DNA of 64,000 nucleotides. Source: Mycobacterium sp. IDR2000157661. GTDB lineage: Bacteria > Actinomycetota > Actinomycetes > Mycobacteriales > Mycobacteriaceae. The number at the start of each line of letters is the position of its first letter. Within the stretch, counting starts at the first letter, position 1. The notes beneath the pieces were generated by a model that saw nothing but the letters and a program-made list of their open reading frames with translations, was not told where the DNA came from and ran no database searches. Shown here piece after piece: positions 50,382-59,159 of this stretch. The position numbers and the translations under genes are program-made. The DNA lies in assembly GCF_022317005.1 (NCBI RefSeq), contig NZ_CP081006.1, forward strand, positions 4,650,001-4,714,000. Reading direction: 5' to 3'.

Positions 50382-51260
50382 CTAGGCCAACAGGGTCAGC
50401 ACGATCCAGCCGGCGACGGCCGAGGGCAGCATGGCATCGATGCGGTCCATGATGCCGCCGTGACCGGGCAGCAGCGCGCCCATGTCCTTGATGCCGAGGT
50501 CGCGCTTGACCTGTGACTCCACCAGGTCGCCCAACACGCCCGTGACCACCAGCATCAACCCGAGTGGTATCCCCACCCAGGCGGGTTTGTCGAGCAGGAA
50601 CACCACCGACACGACGGCGGCGGTGGTGCCGAACACCAGCGAGCCGCCGAATCCCTCCCACGACTTCTTCGGGCTGATCGCGGGCGCCATCAGGTGCTTG
50701 CCGAACAGCACGCCCGCGACGTAGCCGCCGATGTCGGCGAACACCACGCTGGCGATGACGGTGAACACCCGGCCACCACCGTGGTCCTGGAAGACCAGCA
50801 ACGCGCTGAAGCTGGCGAACAGCGGCACCCACGTAGCCACGAGCACCGCCGCCGAGATGTCGCGCAGATAGTTGACGGGCTGTTCGCGCAGTCCGTGCCC
50901 GACGAGGCGCCATACCATGCACACGACGATCGTTCCGCCGTAGGCACCGAGCAGGCCGACGGTGCCGAACGGCCACGTCAGCCAGATCATCGCCTGTCCG
51001 CCGACCAGCAACGGGACGGCAGGCAACGCATAGCCCGCCTCCCGCAGCCGGCGGATCACCTCGTGGGTGGCGATCGGGATGAAGACCGCAAGCACCGGCA
51101 GCCATCCGATCGGGGCGAACAGCAGGATGCCGATGGCCATTGCACCGAGCAGCACGCCCACACCGATGGCGGCGGGCAGGTCACGGCCTGCCCGCGACTT
51201 CTTCTTCTGCGGTTCGTCGACCGGCTTGTCTGTCACGGGTTTGGGGTGCTGCTCGGTCAC
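50382..51260 (-). CDS. cdsA: Phosphatidate cytidylyltransferase (CDP-diacylglycerol synthase)
   Basis: 292 residues from GTG 51260. A charged N-terminus of about 30 residues precedes eight or so membrane helices. The CDS signature is at the C-terminus: ESQVKRDLGIKDMGALLPGHGGIMDRID. It makes CDP-diacylglycerol for phospholipid and phosphatidylinositol synthesis at the membrane. Its GTG overlaps the frr stop by one base. Confidence 0.96.
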   Translation of the reverse strand: MTEQHPKPVTDKPVDEPQKKKSRAGRDLPAAIGVGVLLGAMAIGILLFAPIGWLPVLAVFIPIATHEVIRRLREAGYALPAVPLLVGGQAMIWLTWPFGTVGLLGAYGGTIVVCMVWRLVGHGLREQPVNYLRDISAAVLVATWVPLFASFSALLVFQDHGGGRVFTVIASVVFADIGGYVAGVLFGKHLMAPAISPKKSWEGFGGSLVFGTTAAVVSVVFLLDKPAWVGIPLGLMLVVTGVLGDLVESQVKRDLGIKDMGALLPGHGGIMDRIDAMLPSAVAGWIVLTLLA

Positions 51261-51817
51261 TAGACCTCCAGCAGCTCGCCTTCTTTGTGCTTGACCAGCT
51301 CGTCGATCTGGGTGGTGTAGGTGTGGGTGGTCTTGTCGAGGTCCTTCTCCGCGCGGGCCACCTCGTCTTCGCCCGCCTCGCCGTCCTTCTTGATGCGGTG
51401 CAGCTCCTCCATCGCCTTGCGACGGATGTTGCGCACCGACACCCGGGCATCCTCGCCCTTGGCCTTGGCCTGCTTGACCAGGTCGCGGCGGCGTTCCTCG
51501 GTGAGCTGCGGGATGGACACCCGGATGACGTTGCCGTCGTTGGTCGGGTTGACGCCGAGGTCGGAGTGGCGGATCGCGTCCTCGATGTTGCGCAGCTGAT
51601 TCGTCTCGTAGGGCTTGATCACCACCATCCGGGCCTCGGGCACGTTGATACTCGACAGCTGCGTGATCGGCGTGGCGGCACCGTAATAGTCGACGTTGAC
51701 GCGCGCGAACATGCCGGGATTGGCCCGGCCGGTGCGGATCGAGGCGAGGTCGTCGCGCGCCACAGACACGGCCTTCTCCATCTTCTCTTCGGCGTCGAAG
51801 AGCGTTTCGTCGATCAA
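51260..51817 (-). CDS. frr: Ribosome recycling factor
   Basis: 185 residues, standard length. MIDETLFDAEEKMEKAV at the N-terminus, SIRTGRANPGMFARVNVDYYG, and KKDGEAGEDEVARAEKDLDK near the C-terminus. With EF-G it splits post-termination ribosomes. Order pyrH-frr-cdsA is conserved in bacteria; 15 bases follow pyrH. Confidence 0.98.
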   Translation of the reverse strand: MIDETLFDAEEKMEKAVSVARDDLASIRTGRANPGMFARVNVDYYGAATPITQLSSINVPEARMVVIKPYETNQLRNIEDAIRHSDLGVNPTNDGNVIRVSIPQLTEERRRDLVKQAKAKGEDARVSVRNIRRKAMEELHRIKKDGEAGEDEVARAEKDLDKTTHTYTTQIDELVKHKEGELLEV

Positions 51818-51832
51818 GGCAGCTTCTCCTCG

Positions 51833-52600
51833 TCAGGTGGTGACCAGCGTTCCGATCTTCTCACCCGCCACGGCGCGCGCGATATTGCCGTCGGTGAGCA
51901 GGTTGAACACCAGGATCGGCATGCCGTTGTCCATGCACAGGCTGAACGCGGTGGCGTCGGCCACCTTCAGGCCGCGGTCGATGACCTCGCGGTGGCTCAC
52001 CGAGGTGAGCAATTCGGCGTCGGGGTACTCGCGCGGGTCGGCGGTGAACACGCCCTCGACGGCCTTGGCCATCAACACGACATCGGCGCCGATCTCCAGC
52101 GCGCGCTGAGCCGCGGTGGTGTCGGTGGAGAAGTAGGGCAGCCCCATGCCGGCGCCGAAGATGACCACCCGGCCCTTCTCGAGATGCCGCACGGCGCGCA
52201 GCGGGATGTAGGGCTCGGCGACCTGACCCATCGTGATGGCCGTCTGCACCCGCGTCGCGATACCCTCACGCTCCAGGAAGTCCTGCAGCGCAAGGCTGTT
52301 CATCACGGTGCCGAGCATGCCCATGTAGTCGCTGCGGGTGCGTTGCATACCGCGCTGCTGCAGTTGCGCACCGCGGAAGAAGTTGCCACCACCGATGACG
52401 ACGGCCACCTGCACGCCGCTGCGGACGACCTCGGCGATCTGGCGCGCCACCAGGTGAACGACGTCGGGGTCGAGGCCGACCTCCCCGCCGCCGAACATCT
52501 CGCCACCGAGCTTGAGCAACACCCGGGTGTACGGCCGGTGGGGATGAGGGGAAGCCTCGGCTCCGTTGGGGCTGGTTGGCCGGCTGCTTGGCTCTGCCAT
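51833..52600 (-). CDS. pyrH: Uridylate kinase (UMP kinase)
   Basis: 255 residues. A ~22-residue actinobacterial N-terminal extension precedes the amino-acid-kinase core: RVLLKLGGEMFGG, VAVVIGGGNFFRG, GMGLPYFSTDTTAAQRA and VLMAKAVEGVFTADP. It phosphorylates UMP to UDP for RNA, DNA and cell-wall sugar nucleotides. First gene of the pyrH-frr-cdsA unit. Confidence 0.97.
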   Translation of the reverse strand: MAEPSSRPTSPNGAEASPHPHRPYTRVLLKLGGEMFGGGEVGLDPDVVHLVARQIAEVVRSGVQVAVVIGGGNFFRGAQLQQRGMQRTRSDYMGMLGTVMNSLALQDFLEREGIATRVQTAITMGQVAEPYIPLRAVRHLEKGRVVIFGAGMGLPYFSTDTTAAQRALEIGADVVLMAKAVEGVFTADPREYPDAELLTSVSHREVIDRGLKVADATAFSLCMDNGMPILVFNLLTDGNIARAVAGEKIGTLVTT

Positions 52601-52685
52601 CCGACTCCTTCGGGGTCCTCGCTGAGATTCCCCTAATCCTGCCTCATGACGGCCGCGCCGCCGGTCCGGGGTCGGCGTGTCGCGC

Positions 52686-53363
52686 TCAGCTGGGCAGATG
52701 GGCGCTCAGCAGCCAGGCCGGCACCGACTTGCGTCCGTTCGGCTCGTCGCGCACGCCGGTCACCGGGAAGTGCTCGGCGAAGCCCTCTGGGAAGATCGCG
52801 TGGATGCGAGCGGGCCGGATCTCGTCGATCGTCCAGTACTGCGACACGACCCCACGCAACTCGTCCGCTGTCACCGGGTGGGCCGGACCCTCGGGCATGC
52901 CGCCCTTGTCGAACACCAGCACGAAGTAGGAGGCTCCGGGCGCCGCGGCCCGAACGATCGAGCGCTGGTAGCTCTCACGCAGTTCCACGGGCATCGAGTG
53001 GAACAGCGTGCTGTCGACGATCGTTCCGAACCGGCCGTCGTAGCCGGTGAAGGAGCTGATGTCGGCCACCTCGAAGGTGGCGTTGGCCAGTCCCCGGTCG
53101 GCTGCCTCCCGCCGGGCCAGTTCGATCGCCGTCGCCGACTGATCGAGGCCGACGGTCGTGAACCCCCGCTCGGCCAGGTACATGCTGATTGCCGCCTCGC
53201 CGCAGCCCGCGTCGAGCACCTCACCGTGGAATTTGCCCTGCTTGATGAGCGCGGCCAGTTCGGGCTGCGGTTCGCCGATGCTCCACGGCGGCTTCGCGCC
53301 GGCCATCTCCGGGGCCTCGCCCTTGTAGGCGCTTTCGAACATCTCGTCCATCGGTTGGGTCAT
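52686..53363 (-). CDS. Class I SAM-dependent methyltransferase, Rv0560c-like
   Basis: 225 residues. FESAYKGEAPEMAGAKPPW then GEVLDAGCGEAAISMYLAERG (SAM-binding motif I), VGLDQSATAIELARR (motif II) and FGTIVDSTLFHSM. It resembles the M. tuberculosis methyltransferase Rv0560c, which methylates quinone-like small molecules and can inactivate some drugs. It is divergent from a MarR gene of the Rv2887 type, with two palindromic operators between them. Substrate unknown. Confidence 0.85.
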   Translation of the reverse strand: MTQPMDEMFESAYKGEAPEMAGAKPPWSIGEPQPELAALIKQGKFHGEVLDAGCGEAAISMYLAERGFTTVGLDQSATAIELARREAADRGLANATFEVADISSFTGYDGRFGTIVDSTLFHSMPVELRESYQRSIVRAAAPGASYFVLVFDKGGMPEGPAHPVTADELRGVVSQYWTIDEIRPARIHAIFPEGFAEHFPVTGVRDEPNGRKSVPAWLLSAHLPS

Positions 53364-53373
53364 GCCTCGTGTT

Positions 53374-53407
53374 TATCAACCTGGTTGATATGTGTCAACA
53401 TGCTTGA
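53374..53407. promoter_or_regulatory. Twin MarR operators
   Basis: Site 1 is the perfect dyad TATCAACC-T-GGTTGATA (53374-53390). Site 2 is TCAA-CATGC-TTGA (53395-53407), the same half-sites with a different core, overlapping the ATG of the MarR gene at 53400. Their centres are 19 bases apart, about two helical turns. They lie between divergent methyltransferase and MarR genes, so the regulator probably represses both. Confidence 0.8.
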
Positions 53408-53834
53408 TATGGACGGGCCGCCCGAGGATCAGCCACTGGGTTTCCTGTTGGCACGGGTGGGCAATGCGCTGCGCGCCGAGGTCACCGCGACGGTGCTCGA
53501 CCCGCTGGGCGTGGCGTTCCCGCAGTACCTGTGCATGCGGATCCTGTCGCAGTATCCGGGGCGGTCCAACGCCGAGCTCGCACGCGATCTCAACGTCTCA
53601 CCGCAGGCGATGAACACGGTGGTGCGGGTCCTTGAGGAGCGCGGCCTTCTCACCCGGCCTGCCAGCGTGTCCGCCGGCCGGTCATTGCCCGCGGAGCTCA
53701 CTGCCGATGGTCGAGAGTTGTTGGCACGTACCGACTCCGGAGTGAGCGCCGCCGAGCGCAAACTATTGGCGAACCTGACCGGCGACCAGCAACGGGAGTT
53801 CAAGCGCGTCCTGGCCACGCTCGGCTCGGACTGA
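53400..53834 (+). CDS. MarR-family regulator, Rv2887-like
   Basis: 144 residues from ATG 53400; an ATG at 53409 is an alternative. Winged helix: QYLCMRILSQYPGRSNAELARDLNVSPQAMNTVVRVLEERG, then wing PASVSAGRSLPAELT; C-terminal EFKRVLATLGSD. In position it is the counterpart of Rv2887, between pyrH and amiC. In M. tuberculosis Rv2887 represses the distant rv0560c methyltransferase gene; here a similar methyltransferase is its direct divergent neighbour. Confidence 0.88.
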   Translation: MLDMDGPPEDQPLGFLLARVGNALRAEVTATVLDPLGVAFPQYLCMRILSQYPGRSNAELARDLNVSPQAMNTVVRVLEERGLLTRPASVSAGRSLPAELTADGRELLARTDSGVSAAERKLLANLTGDQQREFKRVLATLGSD

Positions 53835-53853
53835 TCTCTGCGAGACTGCGTCG

Positions 53854-54981
53854 ATGAAGATCGTGCTCGCACCGGATTCTTTCAAGGAGTCGATGACGGC
53901 CTCCGAAGCGGTGGCCGCCATGCGCGCCGGTGTGCTCTCGGTGCTGCCCGATGCGGCCTGCGTCGGCGTGCCGATGGCCGACGGCGGCGAGGGCACCGTC
54001 GACGCGGTCGTCGACGCACTGCACGGACAACGCGTCGATGCCGAGGTGACCGATGCGCTGGGCCGTCCGATCCTGGCCCGGTACGGCTACGTGCAGTTGC
54101 GTCAACTGGCCGTCATCGAGACGGCCGCCGCCGCCGGCCTGGAGCTGATCGAGCCTGACGAGCGAGACGTGTTGCGGGCCAGCACCTTCGGAGTGGGACA
54201 ACTGATCCGCTCGGCGCTGGACCGGGGCGCCGAGGAGTTCCTCGTCGGGCTGGGCGGGTCGGCCACCAACGACGGCGGAACCGGCATGCTGACCGCCTTG
54301 GGGGCGGCCTTCCTCGACGCCGACGGCAATCCCCTGCAGCCCGGTGGCGCGGCGCTGCAGCGGCTGGCGCGCATCGACCTGTCGGGTCTTGACGCACGGC
54401 TGCGCGACGTCCGGATCCGTGTCGCCTCCGACGTCACCGCCCCGCTGCTCGGCCCGACCGGCGCCAGCGCGGTGTTCGGGCCGCAGAAGGGCGCCACCCC
54501 AGCCGACGTGGAACTGCTCGAGGCGGCGCTGACGCGGCTGGCGGGCGTCACCGCGGCGACGCTCGGGGATGCCGAGCCGCAGCGCCGCGGCGCAGGGGCC
54601 GCCGGCGGAGCGGGTTTCGCCCTCGCCGAGTTCCTCGGCGCGGTGAACCGACCCGGCGTCGACGAGGTCGCCGAGACGGTGGGACTGGAGCGGGCGCTGC
54701 GCGGCGCCGACTGGGTGTTCACCGGCGAGGGCAGCGTCGACGCGCAGACCGTCATGGGCAAGACGCCGTTCGGTGTCGCGCAGCTGGCCCTGCAGGTGGG
54801 CGCGCGCGTGGTGATCTTCGCCGGCCGGGTGGCTCCGGACGCCTCAGTGCTGCTGGACCACGGCGTGCAGCGGCTCGTCGCGATCACCGCCGAAGCCACG
54901 CCGCTCGAGCAGGCGCTGCGCGAGGGCGCCGAGTCGCTGACGCGCGCGACGGCCGAGGTCTGCCGGGAGCTCGTCGGCTAG
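53854..54981 (+). CDS. Glycerate 2-kinase (GlxK/GarK family)
   Basis: 375 residues. Typical N-terminus MKIVLAPDSFKESMTASEAV, then ADGGEGTVDAVV, GLGGSATNDGGTGML (catalytic loop), GPQKGATPADV and FTGEGSVDAQTVMGKTP. It phosphorylates D-glycerate to 2-phosphoglycerate (family knowledge), channelling glyoxylate or sugar-acid carbon to glycolysis. It follows the MarR gene by 19 bases and may share its transcript; it overlaps the convergent YihY-like gene by four bases. Confidence 0.93.
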   Translation: MKIVLAPDSFKESMTASEAVAAMRAGVLSVLPDAACVGVPMADGGEGTVDAVVDALHGQRVDAEVTDALGRPILARYGYVQLRQLAVIETAAAAGLELIEPDERDVLRASTFGVGQLIRSALDRGAEEFLVGLGGSATNDGGTGMLTALGAAFLDADGNPLQPGGAALQRLARIDLSGLDARLRDVRIRVASDVTAPLLGPTGASAVFGPQKGATPADVELLEAALTRLAGVTAATLGDAEPQRRGAGAAGGAGFALAEFLGAVNRPGVDEVAETVGLERALRGADWVFTGEGSVDAQTVMGKTPFGVAQLALQVGARVVIFAGRVAPDASVLLDHGVQRLVAITAEATPLEQALREGAESLTRATAEVCRELVG

Positions 54982-55787
54982 AACGCCGTCCGCATCACAT
55001 CATCGAGCGCCACGGTGGCGCGAAAGCCCAGCAGCACGAGGATGTGCAGCAGGTACAGCCACAGCGCCAGCGCCGTCACCGCGCCGACGATCGGCAGCCC
55101 GCCGAACGGCGCCGACCACTCGATGGGGATGGCGAGGAACAGAATGAAGCCCTGCAGGAATCCGGCGAGGACCGCCCCTGTGCTGAATGCGCCGATCAGC
55201 AAGGAGCGCCAGCCCAGCCGGCCCGGACCGATGAGACCGAACACTGCCAGCAGCGCGGTCGACACCGTCAGCCAGACGATGTGGAAAGCCACCACGATGC
55301 CCCACACCAGCGACCAGCTCCCCGCTTCGTACAGCGGGGCGACGTAGGGCGCCGAGGCGAGCACGGCGAGCACCAGGAACGGCGCGACGACCGCCACGCC
55401 CAACAGACCGATCCGGCCCCGCCACCCGGTGAGCGTGTCGGGCGCTGCGGACATCTGGACGAACGCCCGTCGCAGGCCTTCGCCGTACAGGCTCGCCGGG
55501 AACAACACGACGAGGGCCTGCCACCACGACATCGACAGGGCCACCGACGTCAACGTGCGCAACGCCGCCGGGGTGCCGTGCCCGTCGGGCAGGCCGCCGA
55601 TCGCGGTGTCCATCGCCGCGGTGACGGTGGCGTGGCCGACGAGCCCGCCGACCGCCCACAGCGACGCCAGGGCGAGTGGGGCGATACCGATCACGCCGAA
55701 GAAGGTGGCACCGGCCGCCCACAGCGACAGGTCGCTGCCGGGAAACGTCTGCCGCACCTCCGTGGTCAGTCGGCGGATCCGGCTCAT
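54978..55787 (-). CDS. YihY/BrkB-family inner membrane protein
   Basis: 269 residues from ATG 55787 (MSRIRRLTTEVRQTFPGSDLSLWAAG). About six membrane helices; characteristic ATFFGVIGIAPLALASLWAV, LFPASLYGEGLRRAF and PIVGAVTALALWLYLLHILVLLGF. Family members were once called ribonuclease BN; no activity is established. Divergent from the CDP-alcohol phosphatidyltransferase with a 45-base gap. Confidence 0.83.
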   Translation of the reverse strand: MSRIRRLTTEVRQTFPGSDLSLWAAGATFFGVIGIAPLALASLWAVGGLVGHATVTAAMDTAIGGLPDGHGTPAALRTLTSVALSMSWWQALVVLFPASLYGEGLRRAFVQMSAAPDTLTGWRGRIGLLGVAVVAPFLVLAVLASAPYVAPLYEAGSWSLVWGIVVAFHIVWLTVSTALLAVFGLIGPGRLGWRSLLIGAFSTGAVLAGFLQGFILFLAIPIEWSAPFGGLPIVGAVTALALWLYLLHILVLLGFRATVALDDVMRTAF

Positions 55788-55832
55788 CGAGTCCCCCACC
55801 GAAACCGCCCCCCGAACTGGCAGGCTGAACTC

Positions 55833-56510
55833 ATGACCTCGAACAGCGATGCCGACGACGAGGGCTGGTCGGCGCTGCACGACGGGGTGCGGCCGTCGGC
55901 GGTGGTTCGCGGTTGGCTGCGCCTGGTGCGCGCGCTGGCGGCCGGTCCGGTCCTGCGGCTGCCGCCCGACCTGTTGTCGGCGGCCGGGGTCCTCGCGCTG
56001 GCGGCGGCATGGGCGGTCGTCGCGGGCCCCGGATGGCCGGCCTTGGCGGTGCCGCTGATCATCGCCGCGGGCGTGCTGGACGGCCTGGACGGGGCGGTCG
56101 CGTTGCGGGCCGGACGTGCCCGGCCGTTGGGTGCGGTCGTCGACGCGGTCGCCGACCGTCTCGGCGATCTGCTGCTCGGCGGCGTGCTGCTGGCGTTGGG
56201 AGCCACGCCGCAGTGGGTGGCGGCGGCCCTGGTCCTGGTCTTCGTCCACGAGTACGTCCGGTCGCGCGCCCAGGCGGTCGGGATGCCGGGGGTCGGCGCG
56301 GTGACCGTCGCCGAGCGGCCGACACGGTTGATCGTCGTCGCGATGGCCGCCGGCGGGGCCGCGGTGTTCCCCGCGGGGCTACCGCCGGTGGGATGGGGTT
56401 GGGGCACGACGTTCGCGATCACGTGGACCGCGGCCGGCGTCGTCGGGACGGCTCAGTTGCTGGCCGGGGTGCGGCGTTCGATACCGCCGCACTTCCCGCA
56501 GGCCCGATGA
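55833..56510 (+). CDS. CDP-alcohol phosphatidyltransferase family protein
   Basis: 225 residues with about six membrane helices. The active-site region is GVLDGLDGAVALRAGRARPL followed by GAVVDAVADR: the four Asp residues of the DxxDG...D...D metal site are present, but the Arg after the second Ala is replaced by Leu. It would condense a CDP-activated alcohol with an acceptor alcohol, making a phospholipid. Its 3' end overlaps the convergent phytoene desaturase-like gene by 92 bases, more than any other pair here. Confidence 0.82.
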   Translation: MTSNSDADDEGWSALHDGVRPSAVVRGWLRLVRALAAGPVLRLPPDLLSAAGVLALAAAWAVVAGPGWPALAVPLIIAAGVLDGLDGAVALRAGRARPLGAVVDAVADRLGDLLLGGVLLALGATPQWVAAALVLVFVHEYVRSRAQAVGMPGVGAVTVAERPTRLIVVAMAAGGAAVFPAGLPPVGWGWGTTFAITWTAAGVVGTAQLLAGVRRSIPPHFPQAR

Positions 56511-57963
56511 GCTTCGCGACGATCTCGGCCGACATCAGCACCAGCGGGATCCCGCCGCCGGGATGCGCCGAGCCGCCCACCAGATACAGCCCACGGACCC
56601 GGCTGCGGTTGGCCGGTCGGCGCAGCGCGGCCCGCGGCCCGTGCGAGGCGCTCCCGTAGATCGCCCCGCCGGGGGCACCGGTGCGGCGCTGCAGGTCCGC
56701 CGGCGTGATCGTCTCGGCGAACCGGATCCGGTCGCCGATGTCGGCGCCGCGAAGGGCCAGCAGGTCGAGCACGTGCCGGGTGTAGTGCTCACGCATTCCG
56801 GGGGCGTCCCAGTCGACGCCGCGCTCCGGGTCGTGCGCCGGGGCGTTGACCAGAACGAACCAGCCTTCGGAGTCGTCGTCAGGGCGCAGCAGCGGATCGT
56901 CGGGCGCGTGCACGTAGATCGTGGGATCGGCGACCGGCTGCGGCGAAGGGCCGAAGATCGCGTCGAACTCGGCGGCGTACTCGCGGGGGAAGTACACCCG
57001 GTGCGCGGCGCCGGGGCGGCGTCCGGACAGCCCCAGCAGAACCACGAAACCGGCCATCGACGGCCTGCGACGCTGCAGGCGCCTGCGCATCGTCCTGGCC
57101 ACCCCGGCGGGCAGCAGGCTGTCGTGCAGCACCGCGGCGTCGATGTTGCTCACCACGGCGTCGGCGGCGACGTCGCGTCCGTCGACCCGCACCCCGGCGG
57201 CGCGGCCGCCCGAGAGCAGGACCGACTCGACCGTCGAACCGGTCTGCAACTCGACGCCGCGTTCGACGCAGCGGGCCGCGACCGCCTCGACGATGCGCCG
57301 CAGCCCGCCCGGCACGTACCACGCCCCGAACTCCTGCTCGACGAACGCGGTCACACTCAGCACCGCCGGGGTGCGGCGGGGATCCGAACCCGAGTAGGTG
57401 GCGTAGCGGTTCAGCCAGGTCCGCAGCCGCGGATCGGGCAGCATCGCCCGGCCCAGCCCGTCGATGGTCCGCCACGGCGCCACTGACCGCAGGTCGGCGG
57501 GGCACGCGCTCATCCGGACCAGGGCAGGCACCGAGACCGGCCGGCGCAGCACCGGCTCGCCGACGAGTTCCCACAGCCGCCTCGACCGGGTGTGCAATCG
57601 CCGCCACGCCTCGCCGGCGCCGGGGCCGAGCTTGTCGTCGAGGGCCGCCGGGATTCGCGCCGCCTCGTGCGGCAGCACCAACTGCGTGCCGTCGGCGAAG
57701 CGGTAGGCGACGGCCGGGTCCACCGGTGTCACCGCGAGATCGGCCGGGCCGCCGGTGTCGGCGAACAACTGCTCGAGCACGGCGGGCATGGTCAGCAGCG
57801 AGGGACCGGTGTCGAAGGTGAACCCGTCGCGTTCGAACACGCCCAGCTTGCCGCCCACACTCGGGGCGCTTTCGAACACGGTGACGCGGTGACCGGCCGC
57901 GGCCAGGCGGGCCGCGGTCGCCAAGCCACCCAGTCCCGCACCGATGACGACGGTTCGGCTCAT
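56419..57963 (-). CDS. CrtI-family carotenoid desaturase (CrtI or CrtD-like)
   Basis: 514 residues. FAD-binding VVIGAGLGGLATAARLAAAGH at the N-terminus, FDTGPSLLTMPAVLEQLF, FVEQEFGAWYVPGGL, and the C-terminal LYLVGGSAHPGGGIPLVLMSAEI. Enzymes of this family desaturate phytoene or, as CrtD, hydroxylated/methoxylated carotenoid ends. Its neighbours are end-group tailoring genes, so a CrtD-type role is as likely as phytoene desaturation. The last 25 residues are Arg/Pro-rich and read through the convergent gene. It overlaps the glycosyltransferase by four bases. Confidence 0.88.
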   Translation of the reverse strand: MSRTVVIGAGLGGLATAARLAAAGHRVTVFESAPSVGGKLGVFERDGFTFDTGPSLLTMPAVLEQLFADTGGPADLAVTPVDPAVAYRFADGTQLVLPHEAARIPAALDDKLGPGAGEAWRRLHTRSRRLWELVGEPVLRRPVSVPALVRMSACPADLRSVAPWRTIDGLGRAMLPDPRLRTWLNRYATYSGSDPRRTPAVLSVTAFVEQEFGAWYVPGGLRRIVEAVAARCVERGVELQTGSTVESVLLSGGRAAGVRVDGRDVAADAVVSNIDAAVLHDSLLPAGVARTMRRRLQRRRPSMAGFVVLLGLSGRRPGAAHRVYFPREYAAEFDAIFGPSPQPVADPTIYVHAPDDPLLRPDDDSEGWFVLVNAPAHDPERGVDWDAPGMREHYTRHVLDLLALRGADIGDRIRFAETITPADLQRRTGAPGGAIYGSASHGPRAALRRPANRSRVRGLYLVGGSAHPGGGIPLVLMSAEIVAKLIGPAGSAAVSNAAPRPATEPSRRRRPRST

Positions 57964-59078
57964 ACCGGGCGGCCCTTCCATTGCAGCGAACCGCGGCCGC
58001 GGCCGATCCACGACGCGGCCAGCAGCTCCAGCAGCACCAGCACCGAGACCGGGTGTGCCAGCGCGTCGAGCGGCCTGCCACCCCATCGGGAGGCGGCGGC
58101 TCGGCCGACGACGGCGGCGGCGTAGCCGAGCGCACCGACCCGGGAGCCGGTCAGCGCGGCAGCCGCGGGCAGGACGTAGACGACGGCCAGGACCGTCGCG
58201 ACCGCCAGCGCCCCGGCGGGTGATCCGAACGCCGCCCACAGGGACTTTCGATAGCCCTCACGCAGTTCGTGGCGGTTGCTGTACATCCTGCAGGTGGCCA
58301 GCGCCGAACCGTCGGCAAGGCCTGTGCGCCCGCCCGCCGAGCGCACCGCGCGGGCCAGCCCGATGTCGTCGAGCACGGCCCCGGCCACCGAACGCCATCC
58401 CCCGGCCTGCGCCAGCGCCCCGGCCTCGACCAGGAGGAACTGGCCGTTGGCCACCGCCATGGACGGGCGTCTCGAGCGTTCGGCCAGCCGTAGCGGCAGG
58501 GTGGTCAGCCACGACCAGGCCAGCAGTGGCTGGACGAGTCGCCCGGACACACCGGTCGGCAGCTGGCGTGGCCACGGCGACAGCAGATCGAGCGGGCGGG
58601 GCCCTCGCAGCACCGCCACCGCGGCCGCGACCGCGTGCGGGGCCAGCACCACGTCGGCGTCGACGAACACCAGGATCTCGCCGCGCGCGGCGGCCGCCAG
58701 TTGGGCGCAGGCGTGCGGCTTGCCGAGGAACCCCGGCGGTGGCGGGCTGCCGGTGAGCACCTTGACGCGCGGGTCCCCGGCCGCCGCGGTGCGGACCGCG
58801 TCGGCGGTGCCGTCGGTCGAGCCGTCGTCGAGCACCAGGATCTCGGCATCGCCCAGCCGCTGTTGGCCGAGCAGCGAGTGGACCGTCGGCGTGATGCGGT
58901 GCGCCTCGTCGCGCGCCGGGACCAGGATCGACACCGCGGCGCTGACCGGCGCCGGGTCGTCGGGCAAGCGGCGTAGCAGACGCTGGTTGAGAAGTTGATG
59001 CGCGGCGCCGACGCATGCCAGTGACGATCCTGTGACGACAAGCGCGCGTAAAGTGTCGGCAAGACGCGCATGGGGCAC
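57960..59078 (-). CDS. Membrane-associated glycosyltransferase family 2 (CruG-like)
   Basis: 372 residues from a GTG at 59078 (PHARLADTLRALVVTGSSL). An N-terminal membrane segment, then the GT-A domain with SILVPARDEAHRI, LVLDDGSTDGT, EILVFVDADVVLAP (DxD-type) and VLDDIGLARAVRSAGG, then two or three C-terminal helices. Its coupling to carotenoid genes suggests it glycosylates a hydroxylated carotenoid, as CruG does in cyanobacteria. That assignment rests on context. Confidence 0.82.
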   Translation of the reverse strand: MPHARLADTLRALVVTGSSLACVGAAHQLLNQRLLRRLPDDPAPVSAAVSILVPARDEAHRITPTVHSLLGQQRLGDAEILVLDDGSTDGTADAVRTAAAGDPRVKVLTGSPPPPGFLGKPHACAQLAAAARGEILVFVDADVVLAPHAVAAAVAVLRGPRPLDLLSPWPRQLPTGVSGRLVQPLLAWSWLTTLPLRLAERSRRPSMAVANGQFLLVEAGALAQAGGWRSVAGAVLDDIGLARAVRSAGGRTGLADGSALATCRMYSNRHELREGYRKSLWAAFGSPAGALAVATVLAVVYVLPAAAALTGSRVGALGYAAAVVGRAAASRWGGRPLDALAHPVSVLVLLELLAASWIGRGRGSLQWKGRPV

Positions 59079-59159
59079 CTTGGAGACTCTACGAAGTTTC
59101 GTCCTGCCCGCGCACCGACGGGTGCAGGCGCCGCCCACCCTGAAGCGGAGGTAGCTCGC

